DNA of 58,060 bases from Hyphomicrobiaceae bacterium (GCA_002919265.1 PKEY01000037.1:1-58060); one strand, 5' to 3'. Shown: positions 7,626 through 16,538, numbered from the stretch's first letter. A program made the numbers and translations. Notes: a model not told the origin generated them from the letters alone.

Positions 7626-10349
7626 ATGAGCGAATCCAGTTTGTCGCCCGAAACGGCGCGCAAGTGGGTTTATCTGTTCGGAGCCGGCCGGACGGATGGC
7701 TCTGCCAGCATGCGCGATCTGCTCGGAGGCAAGGGTGCCAACTTGGCGGAAATGGCTAGTCTCGGCCTGCCGGTGCCGCCCGGGTTCACAATCTCGACTG
7801 AGGTTTGCACTTACTATTACGAGAACAACCGTACCTTCCCCAAAGGGCTCGAAGAGCAGGTCGAAAACGCGCTGCGTTTCGTAGGTGAAGCAGTCGGCGC
7901 GACCTTCGGAGACGCGAGCAATCCTCTTCTCGTGTCCGTGCGCTCAGGTGCCCGCACATCGATGCCCGGCATGATGGACACTATCCTCAACCTGGGCCTC
8001 AACGACGAAACGGTCGAGGGCCTGGCCGCGCGGTCGGGCGATCGGCGGTTCGCCTACGACAGCTATCGCCGCTTCATCCAGATGTACAGCAATGTGGTCC
8101 TGGGCGTGGACCACGGTGTGTTCGAGGACATCCTCGAGAATCACAAGAACCTCAACGGCTTCACGAACGACACCGAGCTGGCTGCGGAAGACTGGCAGGA
8201 AGTCATCGCGGCCTACAAGGAAGCAGTCGAGCGGGAGACTGGCAAGCCGTTCCCTCAGGACCTCAACGCCCAGCTTTGGGGCGCTATCGGTGCCGTGTTC
8301 GGTTCCTGGCAAAACGCGCGCGCCATCACCTATCGCCGGCTGCACCAGATCCCCGACTCTTGGGGCACGGCCGTCAACGTGCAGGCGATGGTGTTCGGGA
8401 ACATGGGTGAGACTTCGGCGACCGGCGTCGCCTTCACCCGCAATCCTTCGACGGGTGAGAAGGAGGTCTACGGCGAGTTCCTGGTCAACGCCCAGGGCGA
8501 GGACGTCGTCGCCGGCATCCGTACGCCGCAAAACATCAGCGAGAAGGCGCGGCTTGCAGCTGGCGACCAGGCGCCGTCGCTCGAAATGCTGATGCCGGAC
8601 ATTTACAACCAGCTCAAGGAGATCTTCGACCGGCTCGAGAAGCACTACCGCGACATGCAGGACGTGGAGTTCACCATCCAGAACGGAAAGCTCTGGATGC
8701 TGCAGACCCGTTCCGGCAAGCGGACTGCAAGGGCCGCCCTGAAGATCGCGGTTGACCTGGCGAACGAAGGCATCATCACGCGCGAGGAAGCGGTGATGCG
8801 CATTGATGCCTCGACGCTCGACCAGCTTCTCCATCCGACCATTGATCCGTCGGCCCCCAAGCATGTGATCGCTCGCGGTCTGGCCGCATCTCCGGGGGCG
8901 GCTTCCGGCGAGATCGTGTTCAATTCCGATGAAGCCGAGGCACTGAAAGCTAAGGGCCGCGATGTCGTTCTGGTCCGCGTCGAGACGAGTCCTGAAGACA
9001 TCCACGGCATGCACGCAGCTGTTGGAATTCTCACAGCACGCGGCGGTATGACCAGCCACGCCGCTGTCGTTGCTCGCGGGATGGGGCGGCCTTGCGTGTG
9101 CGGCGCTGGGGCGCTGCGCATCGATGCCAAAGCGGGCGAGATGATTGCGCCGGGCGGCAAGGTCTACCGGGCGGGCGACGTGATTACGATCGATGGCTCG
9201 ACCGGCGAGGTGCTCGAAGGCAAGGTGCGTATGCGCGAGCCCGAGCTTTCGGGGAACTTCGCCACGCTCATGTCCTGGGCGGATGCCGTCCGTCGTCTGC
9301 GGGTGCGTGCCAATGCCGATACGCCGCGTGATGCCGAGCATGCTCGCCAATTCGGCGCCGAGGGGATCGGCCTCTGCCGCACGGAGCACATGTTTTTCGA
9401 GACGGACCGCATCCTCGCCATGCGCGAGATGATCTGTGCGGAGGATGAGGATGGCCGACGGCGTGCGCTCGCGAAGATCCTGCCCATGCAGCGCGCCGAT
9501 TTCGAGTCGCTATTCGAGATTATGGCGGGGCTTCCGGTCACCATCCGTCTGCTCGATCCGCCGCTTCATGAATTCCTGCCGCAGGAGGAGCGCGAGCAAA
9601 ACGCTGTCGCGCAAGCTCTCGGCGTGCCGGTTTCACGCCTCAAGGCGCGCGTGGCGGAGCTGCATGAGTTCAACCCTATGCTCGGCTTCCGTGGTTGCCG
9701 TCTCGCCATCCGTTATCCGGAAATCACGGAAATGCAGGCACGCGCCATATTCGAGGCGGCGGTGAACGCTGCGAAGAAGACGGGCAAGCCCGTCATCCCG
9801 GAAATCATGATCCCGCTCGTCGCCTACCGGAAAGAATTCGATCTTCTCCGGAAAGTGATCGTTGGGGTCGCAGAAGCGGTGGAGAATGAGACCGGCACAC
9901 GGCTCGAATATCAGATCGGTACCATGGTCGAGCTGCCGCGCTCGGCATTGAGAGCTGATGAGATCGCGGCCGGTGAAGATGGCGCTGAATTCTTCTCCTT
10001 TGGCACCAACGATCTGACGCAAACCTGCCTCGGGCTGTCCCGGGACGACGCGGCGCCCATTCTCGAAAATTATCTCAGCGCTCGCATTTTCGAGACGGAT
10101 CCCTTCGTGTCCATCGATCGGGACGGCGTCGGCGAGCTTGTCCGCATCGGCACTGAGCGCGGTCGTAAAGTCAAACCAAATCTGAAAATCGGCATCTGCG
10201 GAGAGCATGGCGGCGATCCTGCCTCTGTAGCGTTCTGCCATGAGGTAGGCCTGGACTACGTCTCGTGCTCGCCGTTCCGTGTGCCGGTTGCCCGTCTCGC
10301 GGCCGCGCAAGCCGCCATTTCGGGACGTGTGACGCCGAAGGAGTCATAA
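7626..10349 (+). CDS. ppdK: Pyruvate, phosphate dikinase
   Basis: A 907-residue enzyme interconverting pyruvate + ATP + Pi and PEP + AMP + PPi. The start ATG 7626 has a purine-rich site (GAAAGGA) ahead of it; the upstream in-frame GTG-type extension is unlikely. Domains in order: N-terminal ATP-grasp (GGKGANLAEMASLGLPVPPG; SGARTSMPGMMDT), central swivelling domain with the phosphorylated His478 in GGMTSHAAVVARG and the neighbouring Thr476 that in other species is phosphorylated by the PDRP regulatory protein, and the C-terminal TIM-barrel PEP site (ending CGEHGGDPASV with catalytic Cys858). Length and order are standard. Role: gluconeogenic PEP supply or PPi-linked glycolysis. Transcribed alone and followed by a strong terminator. 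Confidence 0.97.
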   Translation: MSESSLSPETARKWVYLFGAGRTDGSASMRDLLGGKGANLAEMASLGLPVPPGFTISTEVCTYYYENNRTFPKGLEEQVENALRFVGEAVGATFGDASNPLLVSVRSGARTSMPGMMDTILNLGLNDETVEGLAARSGDRRFAYDSYRRFIQMYSNVVLGVDHGVFEDILENHKNLNGFTNDTELAAEDWQEVIAAYKEAVERETGKPFPQDLNAQLWGAIGAVFGSWQNARAITYRRLHQIPDSWGTAVNVQAMVFGNMGETSATGVAFTRNPSTGEKEVYGEFLVNAQGEDVVAGIRTPQNISEKARLAAGDQAPSLEMLMPDIYNQLKEIFDRLEKHYRDMQDVEFTIQNGKLWMLQTRSGKRTARAALKIAVDLANEGIITREEAVMRIDASTLDQLLHPTIDPSAPKHVIARGLAASPGAASGEIVFNSDEAEALKAKGRDVVLVRVETSPEDIHGMHAAVGILTARGGMTSHAAVVARGMGRPCVCGAGALRIDAKAGEMIAPGGKVYRAGDVITIDGSTGEVLEGKVRMREPELSGNFATLMSWADAVRRLRVRANADTPRDAEHARQFGAEGIGLCRTEHMFFETDRILAMREMICAEDEDGRRRALAKILPMQRADFESLFEIMAGLPVTIRLLDPPLHEFLPQEEREQNAVAQALGVPVSRLKARVAELHEFNPMLGFRGCRLAIRYPEITEMQARAIFEAAVNAAKKTGKPVIPEIMIPLVAYRKEFDLLRKVIVGVAEAVENETGTRLEYQIGTMVELPRSALRADEIAAGEDGAEFFSFGTNDLTQTCLGLSRDDAAPILENYLSARIFETDPFVSIDRDGVGELVRIGTERGRKVKPNLKIGICGEHGGDPASVAFCHEVGLDYVSCSPFRVPVARLAAAQAAISGRVTPKES

Positions 10350-10384
10350 GCGCGTTTCCCGTTTATCTGCATAGCGCTATTCCG

Positions 10385-10422
10385 TGCCCGCGCAAAATTC
10401 TGCGCGGGCATTTTTGTTTTTT
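10385..10422 (+). terminator. Rho-independent terminator of ppdK
   Basis: A perfect 10-bp G+C-rich stem (10385-10394 with 10401-10410, six-base loop) is directly followed by a T-rich run up to 10422 and lies 35 bases after the ppdK stop. Confidence 0.9.
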
Positions 10423-10565
10423 GTCAAAGCGCGCGAACATTTCCGGTCTCGATAGTCCGGGCCTCGAGGGAAACGTTTGTAAGGCTGTCGATTTCAAGGG
10501 GACACCTTGCGGGCGATTGCTTTCCCTTTTAGATGTGCCTGAATTTTTTAACCGAGGGGTCAGAA

Positions 10566-10955
10566 ATGAAACTCATCGAACATGAGAAGCAAGGCGTTGA
10601 GGATTGGCGTCCTGGGGTGGCAACTCGCATGCTGGTGTCGGCAGTCAACGGTGCGTCGCAGCTGTGCGTTTTCGAACAGTACTGTCAGCCGGGTCTCGGC
10701 GCGCCTTTGCATCTCCATGCCGTTGAGGAAGTGCTGACGGTTGTCAAAGGCCGCGCCGAGATCTGGGTCGGGGATGAAAGTATTGTGGTGGGTGATGGAC
10801 ACTCGGTGCTCATCCCGGCCGGCACCAAGCACGGCTTCCGGAATGTGTCCGAGAATGAAATGCTTCACATGCGTGCTATCCTGGCCGCGCCTATCTTCGA
10901 GGCAAGCTATGATGACCGTGCGGAGCTGTCTCGGCGGTACGTCCCGAACAAATGA
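10566..10955 (+). CDS. Small single-domain cupin protein
   Basis: A 129-residue protein; start ATG 10566 has GAGGGG a few bases upstream. Both cupin motifs are present: motif 1 as PGLGAPLHLHAVEEVLTVVKG with the His-X-His and Glu metal ligands, and motif 2 as GDGHSVLIPAGTKHGFRN with the last His. It should fold as a six-stranded barrel with a divalent metal. The family is too broad to give a reaction: sugar-binding, isomerase, dioxygenase or regulatory roles are all possible. It has its own terminator (10995-11029), so it is separate from the catabolic operon that starts at 11114, though closeness may still reflect a shared pathway. Confidence 0.8.
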   Translation: MKLIEHEKQGVEDWRPGVATRMLVSAVNGASQLCVFEQYCQPGLGAPLHLHAVEEVLTVVKGRAEIWVGDESIVVGDGHSVLIPAGTKHGFRNVSENEMLHMRAILAAPIFEASYDDRAELSRRYVPNK

Positions 10956-10994
10956 AATCTAACTGTAGCCTAAAAATCCCTCTGTGATGGGAAG

Positions 10995-11029
10995 GAGCCG
11001 GTTCCGATCGGGCCGGCTCTTTTCTTTTC
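10995..11029 (+). terminator. Rho-independent terminator of the cupin gene
   Basis: A 7-bp stem (10995-11001 with 11013-11019), with an inner CCG/CGG pairing in the loop, is followed by TTTTCTTTTC. It separates the cupin gene from the promoter at 11061. Confidence 0.8.
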
Positions 11030-11060
11030 AGGAAAAGCACCTCGTCCTCCCTGAACCAGA

Positions 11061-11089
11061 TTGACGCACTCCCGGATTTCCCTTACTGA
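11061..11089 (+). promoter_or_regulatory. Predicted promoter of unit A (flavoprotein-TRAP-AspDH)
   Basis: TTGACG at 11061-11066 and TACTGA at 11084-11089 are 17 bases apart, a sigma-70-like layout. The -10 lies inside the operator at 11083-11101, so a bound repressor would block RNA polymerase. The same arrangement is found at 16497-16526. Confidence 0.5.
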
Positions 11090-11101
11090 CATGCATGTAA
11101 G
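11083..11101. promoter_or_regulatory. Operator A, probable TetR-family binding site
   Basis: The 19-base sequence TTACTGACATGCATGTAAG is an imperfect palindrome (outer TTAC/GTAA, inner ACATGCATGT). It differs from operator B at 16520-16538 by a single base. It sits between the predicted -35 and the ribosome-binding site of the gene at 11114. The TetR gene at 20939-21616 at the end of the same island is the obvious candidate to bind it. Confidence 0.65.
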
Positions 11102-11113
11102 GGGAGGGCGTGA

Positions 11114-12622
11114 GTGGCCGACAGTGTGTTTGACGTCATTATTGTGGGAGGCGGCGGTACTGGCCTGATGGCCGCCTGGTCCGCAGCCCGTTTGGGCCGC
11201 TCCGTCGTAATCCTCGAAAAATGTGAGCAAATTGGCGGCACGACTGCTCTTTCGGTAGGCACGATTTGCGCAACTTCCACGCGGCTGCAAAAAGCAGCAG
11301 GGATCGAAGATTCTCCGGCAGAGCATTACGAGGATATGGAAAAGTTTCCGGGCTTCATCCCGGAGCGGGACAATTCCGAGCTACGGAAAATCCTTGTAGA
11401 GAATATCCCCGAAACCATTGGGATTCTCGTCGATCTGGGTGTGACGTTCATGGGGCCGCTGCCTGAGCCACCCCATCGTAAGCCCCGTCTGCATGCCATC
11501 ATTCCGCATTCCCGAGGATATATCAGGCACCTTGAGCGCGCATGTCGGCGGTTGGGTGTGACCATTCTCACTGGCCACCACGCCGAAGAACTGATTTTGG
11601 AAGGTGGTCGTGTCCGCGGGATCAAAGCGAGAACAAGCGACAGCGAATCGGTCGAAAAACGCTTCCTGGCGAAACGTGGCGTAATTCTTGCTTCCGGTGA
11701 CTTCAGTTCGGCTTCGCTCGACTACAAGCAGCGCTACATGAGTGGGCCGCTACTGCAAATCGGGGGTATCAATCCCGCCAGCACGGGGGATGGTCAGCGT
11801 TTGGGGGAAGCAGTGGGTGGTTCGGTGATCAATGGAGATCTCGCCTGGGGGCCTGAGATCCGTTTTCTGCCGCCGAGTCGCCCGAGCATTATTTCCAAAT
11901 TGCCAACGAGCCGGTGGTTCGCAAACCTTCTCCTGTTCGCAATGCGGACACTGCCGCAACCTGTGCTGCGCCCGTTTCTGCTGGGGTTTGTCACAACGTT
12001 TCTCGCGCCCTCACACCGCTTGTTCGAGCTCGGCGCAATTCTCGTTAACGCGAAGGGTGAGCGGTTTTGCGATGAGCTCAATCGCCCGCAAGATTACATT
12101 GGTTTGCAGCCCGATCAGAAGGCTTTCATCGTCTTCGACGATACAGTAGCTGAGCAGTTCAAGTCTTGGCCCAATTATATTTCGACCGCGCCGGGGGTGG
12201 GCTATGCATTCCTCCCGGATTATGCACGTTCGCGGCCGGACATATACGCAAGAGCGGGCACTATTGCCGACTTGGCGCAAAAATTGAGGGTTCCGGTCGA
12301 CGTCTTGGAAAAAACAATCGCCGATTATAACGAAAAGCTTGCTGGCAACCCTGCAGGTGCTAGAAAGCCGCTCGTCAAAGGTCCTTTCCACGCATTTGGG
12401 CCGGCAAAATCGTGGATTGTCTTCAGCGAGGGCGGTCTCAGGATCGATTGCGAGTTCAGAGTGCTGGGGCAGCACGGGCTACCTATTCCCGGACTTTATG
12501 CGGCAGGTTCCGCAGGGCAGGGCGGTGTGCTCCTGGAAGGGCATGGGCATCATCTGGGCTGGGCGTTCACCTCGGGACGTCTTGCCGGGAGGAACGCGGC
12601 TCTGGCTTCGCCGGTGCAATGA
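11114..12622 (+). CDS. FAD-dependent dehydrogenase, fumarate reductase/ketosteroid dehydrogenase type
   Basis: A 502-residue flavoprotein starting at GTG 11114, six bases after a strong AGGGGAGGG site. The N-terminal Rossmann segment VIIVGGGGTGLMAAWSAARLG binds FAD, and IGGTTALSVG follows as in the succinate dehydrogenase/fumarate reductase/3-ketosteroid-delta1-dehydrogenase family. The C-terminus has the family's closing FAD motif (PGLYAAGSAGQGGVLLEGHGHHLGWAFTSGRLAGR). The middle domain (about 130-350) carries the substrate site and cannot be assigned. It should introduce or remove a C=C bond next to an electron-withdrawing group. First gene of unit A, ahead of TRAP transporter genes, so it probably acts on the imported compound or on a derivative. 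Confidence 0.8.
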   Translation: MADSVFDVIIVGGGGTGLMAAWSAARLGRSVVILEKCEQIGGTTALSVGTICATSTRLQKAAGIEDSPAEHYEDMEKFPGFIPERDNSELRKILVENIPETIGILVDLGVTFMGPLPEPPHRKPRLHAIIPHSRGYIRHLERACRRLGVTILTGHHAEELILEGGRVRGIKARTSDSESVEKRFLAKRGVILASGDFSSASLDYKQRYMSGPLLQIGGINPASTGDGQRLGEAVGGSVINGDLAWGPEIRFLPPSRPSIISKLPTSRWFANLLLFAMRTLPQPVLRPFLLGFVTTFLAPSHRLFELGAILVNAKGERFCDELNRPQDYIGLQPDQKAFIVFDDTVAEQFKSWPNYISTAPGVGYAFLPDYARSRPDIYARAGTIADLAQKLRVPVDVLEKTIADYNEKLAGNPAGARKPLVKGPFHAFGPAKSWIVFSEGGLRIDCEFRVLGQHGLPIPGLYAAGSAGQGGVLLEGHGHHLGWAFTSGRLAGRNAALASPVQ

Positions 12623-12674
12623 CCTGCGAACGACGAGAAATGATTGGTTGAAGCGGAGATTGGAGGAGTACTTA

Positions 12675-13733
12675 ATGAAAACAATAGCAAAGGCCCTGCT
12701 GGTCGGGGGCATGCTCTCACTGGCGTCGCCAGTGGCCCCGGCGCTTGCCCAAAACAAGCTCGAGCTGAATATGGCCACGCCTTGGTCGGGTGGCCACTGG
12801 CTGGAAATCGGTGCGAAGCGCTTTGCAGCGAACGTCGAGGAGCTCACTGAAGGCCGCATCAAAATCAATGTGTTTCCTGCCGGCGCGCTTGGTCCAGCAC
12901 TGAAGGTCACGGAAACGGTTCAAAAGGGCGTGGCTGACGTCGGTCACAGCTGGCCTGGCTACGACTGGGCGGTTGATCGCACGGGCGCCATTTTCAGCGG
13001 CTGGCCCGCTGGTCCTAATCCGGAAGAAATGATGATGTGGCTCTACAATGGCGGTGGGGCCGAGCTCTGGAAACAGTGGCGGAAGGAAAAGTTCGACGTT
13101 GTCGCCATTCCGTGTGGTGTGCTTGAAACCGAGTTTTTCATGCACTCCCACAAACCGATCCGCACGGTTGAGGACCTCAAGGGGCTGAAACTTCGTACAT
13201 CGTCCTCGTGGGCCGAAATTGCGCCGACGCTTGGCGTTTCCACGGTTGTCCTTCCCGGCTCGGAAGTGTTCAGCGCGCTCGAGCGGAAAGTGGTCGATGC
13301 CATCGAATGGGGCGGTCCTGGTACCAACCTCACCGAAGGTTTTCACAAGATCGCCAAATACATCATCATGCCGGGCCTGCACGCTCCGTCAGGTGCGCAT
13401 GACTGCATCTTCAATAACGACACGTGGGCCAAGATCGGCGACACCGACAAGAAGCTGATCGAAGCCGCTGCCCGCCTGACCCTTATGGAAACCTATCTCG
13501 GGTATGCACAAAGCGATCTTTCGGCTTACAAGGAAATCAAGAGCAATCCGAACGTCGAAATGGTTCGTGTCGACCAGAGCCTCGTCGACGCAGTGACCAA
13601 GGCTTCGCACGAGTGGGCCGCGAAGCAATCGGAAACGAACGAGTGGTTCAAGAAGGTCTACGAACATCAGGCGGCCTTCATGAAGAGCATCAAGCCCATC
13701 AGCGAGTTCCGTTTCGCGACGGGTACGCGCTGA
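12675..13733 (+). CDS. dctP: TRAP transporter substrate-binding protein
   Basis: A 352-residue periplasmic protein. ATG 12675 follows GGAGGA and opens a clean signal peptide (MKTIAKALLVGG...PALAQ). Features of the DctP fold: LNMATPWSGGHWLEIGAKRF, FPAGALGPALKVTETVQKGVADVG, LKGLKLRTSSSWAEIAPTLG (the Arg that usually clamps a substrate carboxylate is R in KLRT) and PGSEVFSALERKVVDAIEWGGP. The Glu-Trp-Gly-Gly-Pro segment resembles the subgroup that binds 2-oxo acids (TakP-like), but the ligand is not established. It works with the DctQ and DctM membrane subunits just downstream, powered by a sodium or proton gradient. Confidence 0.93.
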   Translation: MKTIAKALLVGGMLSLASPVAPALAQNKLELNMATPWSGGHWLEIGAKRFAANVEELTEGRIKINVFPAGALGPALKVTETVQKGVADVGHSWPGYDWAVDRTGAIFSGWPAGPNPEEMMMWLYNGGGAELWKQWRKEKFDVVAIPCGVLETEFFMHSHKPIRTVEDLKGLKLRTSSSWAEIAPTLGVSTVVLPGSEVFSALERKVVDAIEWGGPGTNLTEGFHKIAKYIIMPGLHAPSGAHDCIFNNDTWAKIGDTDKKLIEAAARLTLMETYLGYAQSDLSAYKEIKSNPNVEMVRVDQSLVDAVTKASHEWAAKQSETNEWFKKVYEHQAAFMKSIKPISEFRFATGTR

Positions 13734-13790
13734 AAGTGACAGCACATTGCGGCGCTGCGTAAGCGGCGCCGCACGACTTTTGAGGGTCCG

Positions 13791-14303
13791 ATGGCGGTCG
13801 TCAGATTGATCCGAATGCTTTCGTTATGGTCGGGGCGGATAGGCGCGGTAATTGTGCTGCCGCTCGTTTTCGCAATGGTGTTCGAGGTCATCAGCCGCTA
13901 CGCATTTGCGGCTCCCACCATTTGGGCATTCGAACTCAGCTACATGATGATGGGCACCATCTTTCTGCTGGGGCTCTCGTACGCTCTGCTCGTCGGCCAG
14001 CATGTCAACGTCGATTTCATTCACCAGCGACTGCCGCGCCGTGCCATCGCAGTCATCGACGCCATCGGATACGCCATCCTGACCTGCATGCTTTTCTGGA
14101 TGCTGACGGTGTTGGCGCAGAACGTGGTTGACACCTATCGCACGGGTGAAGGCTCAGGGCTTTCCGCCTGGAATCCCAAGGTTTGGCCTTATCGGACCAT
14201 TTACGTCGTAGGGTTTGCACTTTTCGCGCTGCAGAGCCTTGCGAAGACGATTGAAAACTTCTTGATCGCCATTGGCCGTGCGCCGGAGGACATCCGCCCG
14301 TGA
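13791..14303 (+). CDS. dctQ: TRAP transporter small permease
   Basis: A 170-residue membrane protein with four predicted transmembrane helices (about 20-42, 50-70, 92-112 and 138-158). The second helix region WAFELSYMMMGTIFLLGLSYALLVGQHVNVDFIHQRLP is characteristic of DctQ subunits. ATG 13791 is preceded by GAGGG. Its stop overlaps the GTG start of dctM by four bases. It forms the complex with DctM that receives ligand from DctP. Confidence 0.9.
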   Translation: MAVVRLIRMLSLWSGRIGAVIVLPLVFAMVFEVISRYAFAAPTIWAFELSYMMMGTIFLLGLSYALLVGQHVNVDFIHQRLPRRAIAVIDAIGYAILTCMLFWMLTVLAQNVVDTYRTGEGSGLSAWNPKVWPYRTIYVVGFALFALQSLAKTIENFLIAIGRAPEDIRP

Positions 14304-15616
14304 CGACCCAAATTGTGCTTTGGATGTTTCCAGCACTGCTTGTGCTGATTTTCTTGGGCTTCCCCGTCGCTTTCTCGATGATGCTGACGGCGCTCGGCTT
14401 CGGACTTTATCGATTTGGCGGCGCGCTTGTCCATCAGCTCGCGTCACGAGTTGACGACATCGCAACGAACTATGTCTTGGGCGCCATTCCGCTCTTCATT
14501 TTTATGGGCTCCATTTTGGAGCGCGCAGGCATCGCAGAGCGCCTTTTCGATGCGCTTTACATGTGGACACGCCGATTTCCGGGGGGCTTGGCTGTGGCTG
14601 CTCTCCTAATGTGCACGATTTTCGCGGCGGCGAGTGGCGTTGTCGGTGCCACGGAAACATTGGTGGGGATGCTTGCTATCCCCGCAATGCTGAAGCGTAG
14701 GTACGATAACAAGCTGATTGCCGGCACCATTTGTGGAGGCGGCTCGCTCGGGACGATCATTCCGCCCTCTGTGCCAGTCGTGGTTCTGGCGCCAATTGCG
14801 GCGCTGCCGGTTGGGGACTTGTTGGCCGGTATTCTGTTTCCCGGCTTGCTGATGTCGGCCCTCTTTATCCTCTACATTGTTGCCGTTTGTGCAGTGCTTC
14901 CGCAAATGGCACCGGCGGATCCTGAGCCGGATCACCGCTCATTTATGGAGAAGGTTGGGTTCACCCTCTATGCGATCGTGCCGCCGGCGTTCCTGATCTT
15001 CATGGTGCTCGGAACCCTTTTCATGGGACTAGCAACGCCGACCGAAGCGGCAGCTTGCGGCTCGGCAGGGGTGCTCGTTCTCGCGCTCTTGTACCGTAAA
15101 CTCACTTGGCAACTGCTTTATCAGGCGGCTCTGCAAACGGTTTCGATCACAGCGATGATCCTTGCCATCGTGCTCGCGGGCAGCATGTTCGCCGGAGTGT
15201 TTTTCGCTTCCGGCGGAATGGCCGCCACGAAGGGGATCTTGGACGCGTTCGGCTTATCGGCCTGGTCGCTTATCGCGATCATATTGCTCGTGTCCTTTAT
15301 TCTCGGTTTTCTGATCGACCTCATCTCGATCGTTCTGATCGTCGTGCCGATCGCGATGCCGTTGGTGAAGTCATTCGGGATTGATCCGCTTTGGTTCGCT
15401 GTCGTGTTCCTTGTTACGCTCCAGACGAGCTATCTCACGCCTCCGATGTCGCCGTCGATCTTCTATCTGAAGGCGATTGCTCCGCCGAGCATCAGGCTGA
15501 GGGACATGTATTGGGGCGTCATTCCGTTTATTGCTTGCCAGGTTCTGGTTCTGATTGCTGTGCTGGCATTTCCGGAACTCGCGACCTGGCTTCCCAAAGT
15601 GATGTACGGAAACTGA
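14300..15616 (+). CDS. dctM: TRAP transporter large permease
   Basis: A 438-residue, strongly hydrophobic protein with about 12 membrane segments, starting at GTG 14300 inside the dctQ stop. DctM signatures: LGFPVAFSMMLTALGFGLYRFGG, GAIPLFIFMGSILERAGIAERLFDAL, the glycine/alanine-rich AAASGVVGATETLVGMLAIPAM, GGGSLGTIIPPSVPVVVL and, near the end, TLQTSYLTPPMSPSIFYLKAI. It provides the ion-coupled translocation channel in the inner membrane. Length and motifs are standard, with no sign of damage. Confidence 0.93.
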   Translation: MTTQIVLWMFPALLVLIFLGFPVAFSMMLTALGFGLYRFGGALVHQLASRVDDIATNYVLGAIPLFIFMGSILERAGIAERLFDALYMWTRRFPGGLAVAALLMCTIFAAASGVVGATETLVGMLAIPAMLKRRYDNKLIAGTICGGGSLGTIIPPSVPVVVLAPIAALPVGDLLAGILFPGLLMSALFILYIVAVCAVLPQMAPADPEPDHRSFMEKVGFTLYAIVPPAFLIFMVLGTLFMGLATPTEAAACGSAGVLVLALLYRKLTWQLLYQAALQTVSITAMILAIVLAGSMFAGVFFASGGMAATKGILDAFGLSAWSLIAIILLVSFILGFLIDLISIVLIVVPIAMPLVKSFGIDPLWFAVVFLVTLQTSYLTPPMSPSIFYLKAIAPPSIRLRDMYWGVIPFIACQVLVLIAVLAFPELATWLPKVMYGN

Positions 15617-15661
15617 AACAGCGCCAGAATGAACAATGTTCGGCAAGGTGGGCCGGATCGC

Positions 15662-16468
15662 ATGAAACCGCGACGTATCGCCATCATTGGTTTTGGCGCG
15701 ATAGGCAGTGATCTGGCCGTTGCATTGCTTGAGCGGGGCAAAGAGCTTTATCGGCTCGGAATTCTGCTCGATCCGGCTTCAACTTCCCGAGATCGCGTGC
15801 CCGCTGGATGCAAGCTATTGTCCTCCATTGAGGAGTTACGTGAGTTCCAACCGCATCTTGTCGTCGAGGCTGCCGGACATGCGGCGGTTCGAACCCATGT
15901 TCCTGCTTGCTTGGGATTAGGGTTCTCGGTCGTTATCACGTCCGTCGGCGCTCTGCATGATCCGGTTCTGATGGAAGGCCTCATCGCGCTGGCCGAGGGA
16001 AGTGGGGGACGTATCATCCTTCCCTCTGGCGCGCTCGGTGGCCTTGATTACGTACGTGCTACACGCGGCGCCGCCGGCCTTGGCATTCGCTACGAGTCGC
16101 GGAAGCCGCCTGAGGCATGGCGAGACGAGCTCACGAGGCTCGGGTACGATGCCGATCACCTCGAGGAGGAAGTTGTTCTTTACCAAGGGACGGCTCGCGG
16201 AGCGGCATCGGCATATCCCAGTAACTTGAATGTTGCGGCAACTCTCGCTCTTGCAGGACCGGGCTTCGAGGCTACGGAAGTCGCAGTTGTTGTCGATCCC
16301 AAAGCGAAAGGGAACACGCATTCCATCACAGGGGAAAGCGAGCTTGGCACTGTAAGAATTGAAATCGCCAACCGTCCGTCTCCGCGCAATCCCAAAAGCT
16401 CGTGGATCGTGAGCCGCTCGCTTCTCGCCGCCGTGGAACAGCACTTCTCTCCGGTAGTCATGCTATAA
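15662..16468 (+). CDS. Aspartate-dehydrogenase-like oxidoreductase (NadX/DUF108 family)
   Basis: A 268-residue NAD(P)-dependent enzyme. I start at ATG 15662 (MKPRRIAIIGFGAIGSDLA), which has AAGGTGGG upstream and matches the family N-terminus; ATG 15629 would add eleven unrelated residues. The Rossmann motif GFGAIG binds the nucleotide. The DUF108 domain follows with YPSNLNVAATLALAGPGFE and GNTHSITGESELG, where His220 corresponds to the catalytic His of L-aspartate dehydrogenases. The known reaction is reversible oxidation of aspartate to iminoaspartate/oxaloacetate. In this catabolic operon, and with a full nadB-nadA pathway 5 kb away, a role in NAD synthesis is unlikely; an amino- or imino-acid substrate linked to the TRAP ligand is more probable. 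Confidence 0.78.
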   Translation: MKPRRIAIIGFGAIGSDLAVALLERGKELYRLGILLDPASTSRDRVPAGCKLLSSIEELREFQPHLVVEAAGHAAVRTHVPACLGLGFSVVITSVGALHDPVLMEGLIALAEGSGGRIILPSGALGGLDYVRATRGAAGLGIRYESRKPPEAWRDELTRLGYDADHLEEEVVLYQGTARGAASAYPSNLNVAATLALAGPGFEATEVAVVVDPKAKGNTHSITGESELGTVRIEIANRPSPRNPKSSWIVSRSLLAAVEQHFSPVVML

Positions 16469-16496
16469 ATGCACGGCCAGTAGGCACTACGGTGCG

Positions 16497-16526
16497 TTGA
16501 CCCGTGTGGGGTCGGAGCGTTACTGA
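16497..16526 (+). promoter_or_regulatory. Predicted promoter of unit B (SDR-aldolase-OYE-TetR)
   Basis: TTGACC at 16497-16502 and TACTGA at 16521-16526 are spaced 18 bases. The -10 overlaps operator B, just as at 11061-11089, which makes coordinated repression of both units plausible. Confidence 0.5.
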
Positions 16527-16538
16527 CATACATGTAAG
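16520..16538. promoter_or_regulatory. Operator B, probable TetR-family binding site
   Basis: The sequence TTACTGACATACATGTAAG matches operator A in 18 of 19 positions and lies 32 bases before the first gene of unit B. The inner TACATGTA is a perfect palindrome. Because the TetR gene is the last gene of this unit, binding here would also make the regulator autoregulated. Confidence 0.65.

Noticed and set aside
10566-10955. Cupin as first gene of the TetR-controlled operon
   Set aside because: A good terminator at 10995-11029 and a new promoter with operator at 11061-11101 separate it from the operon.
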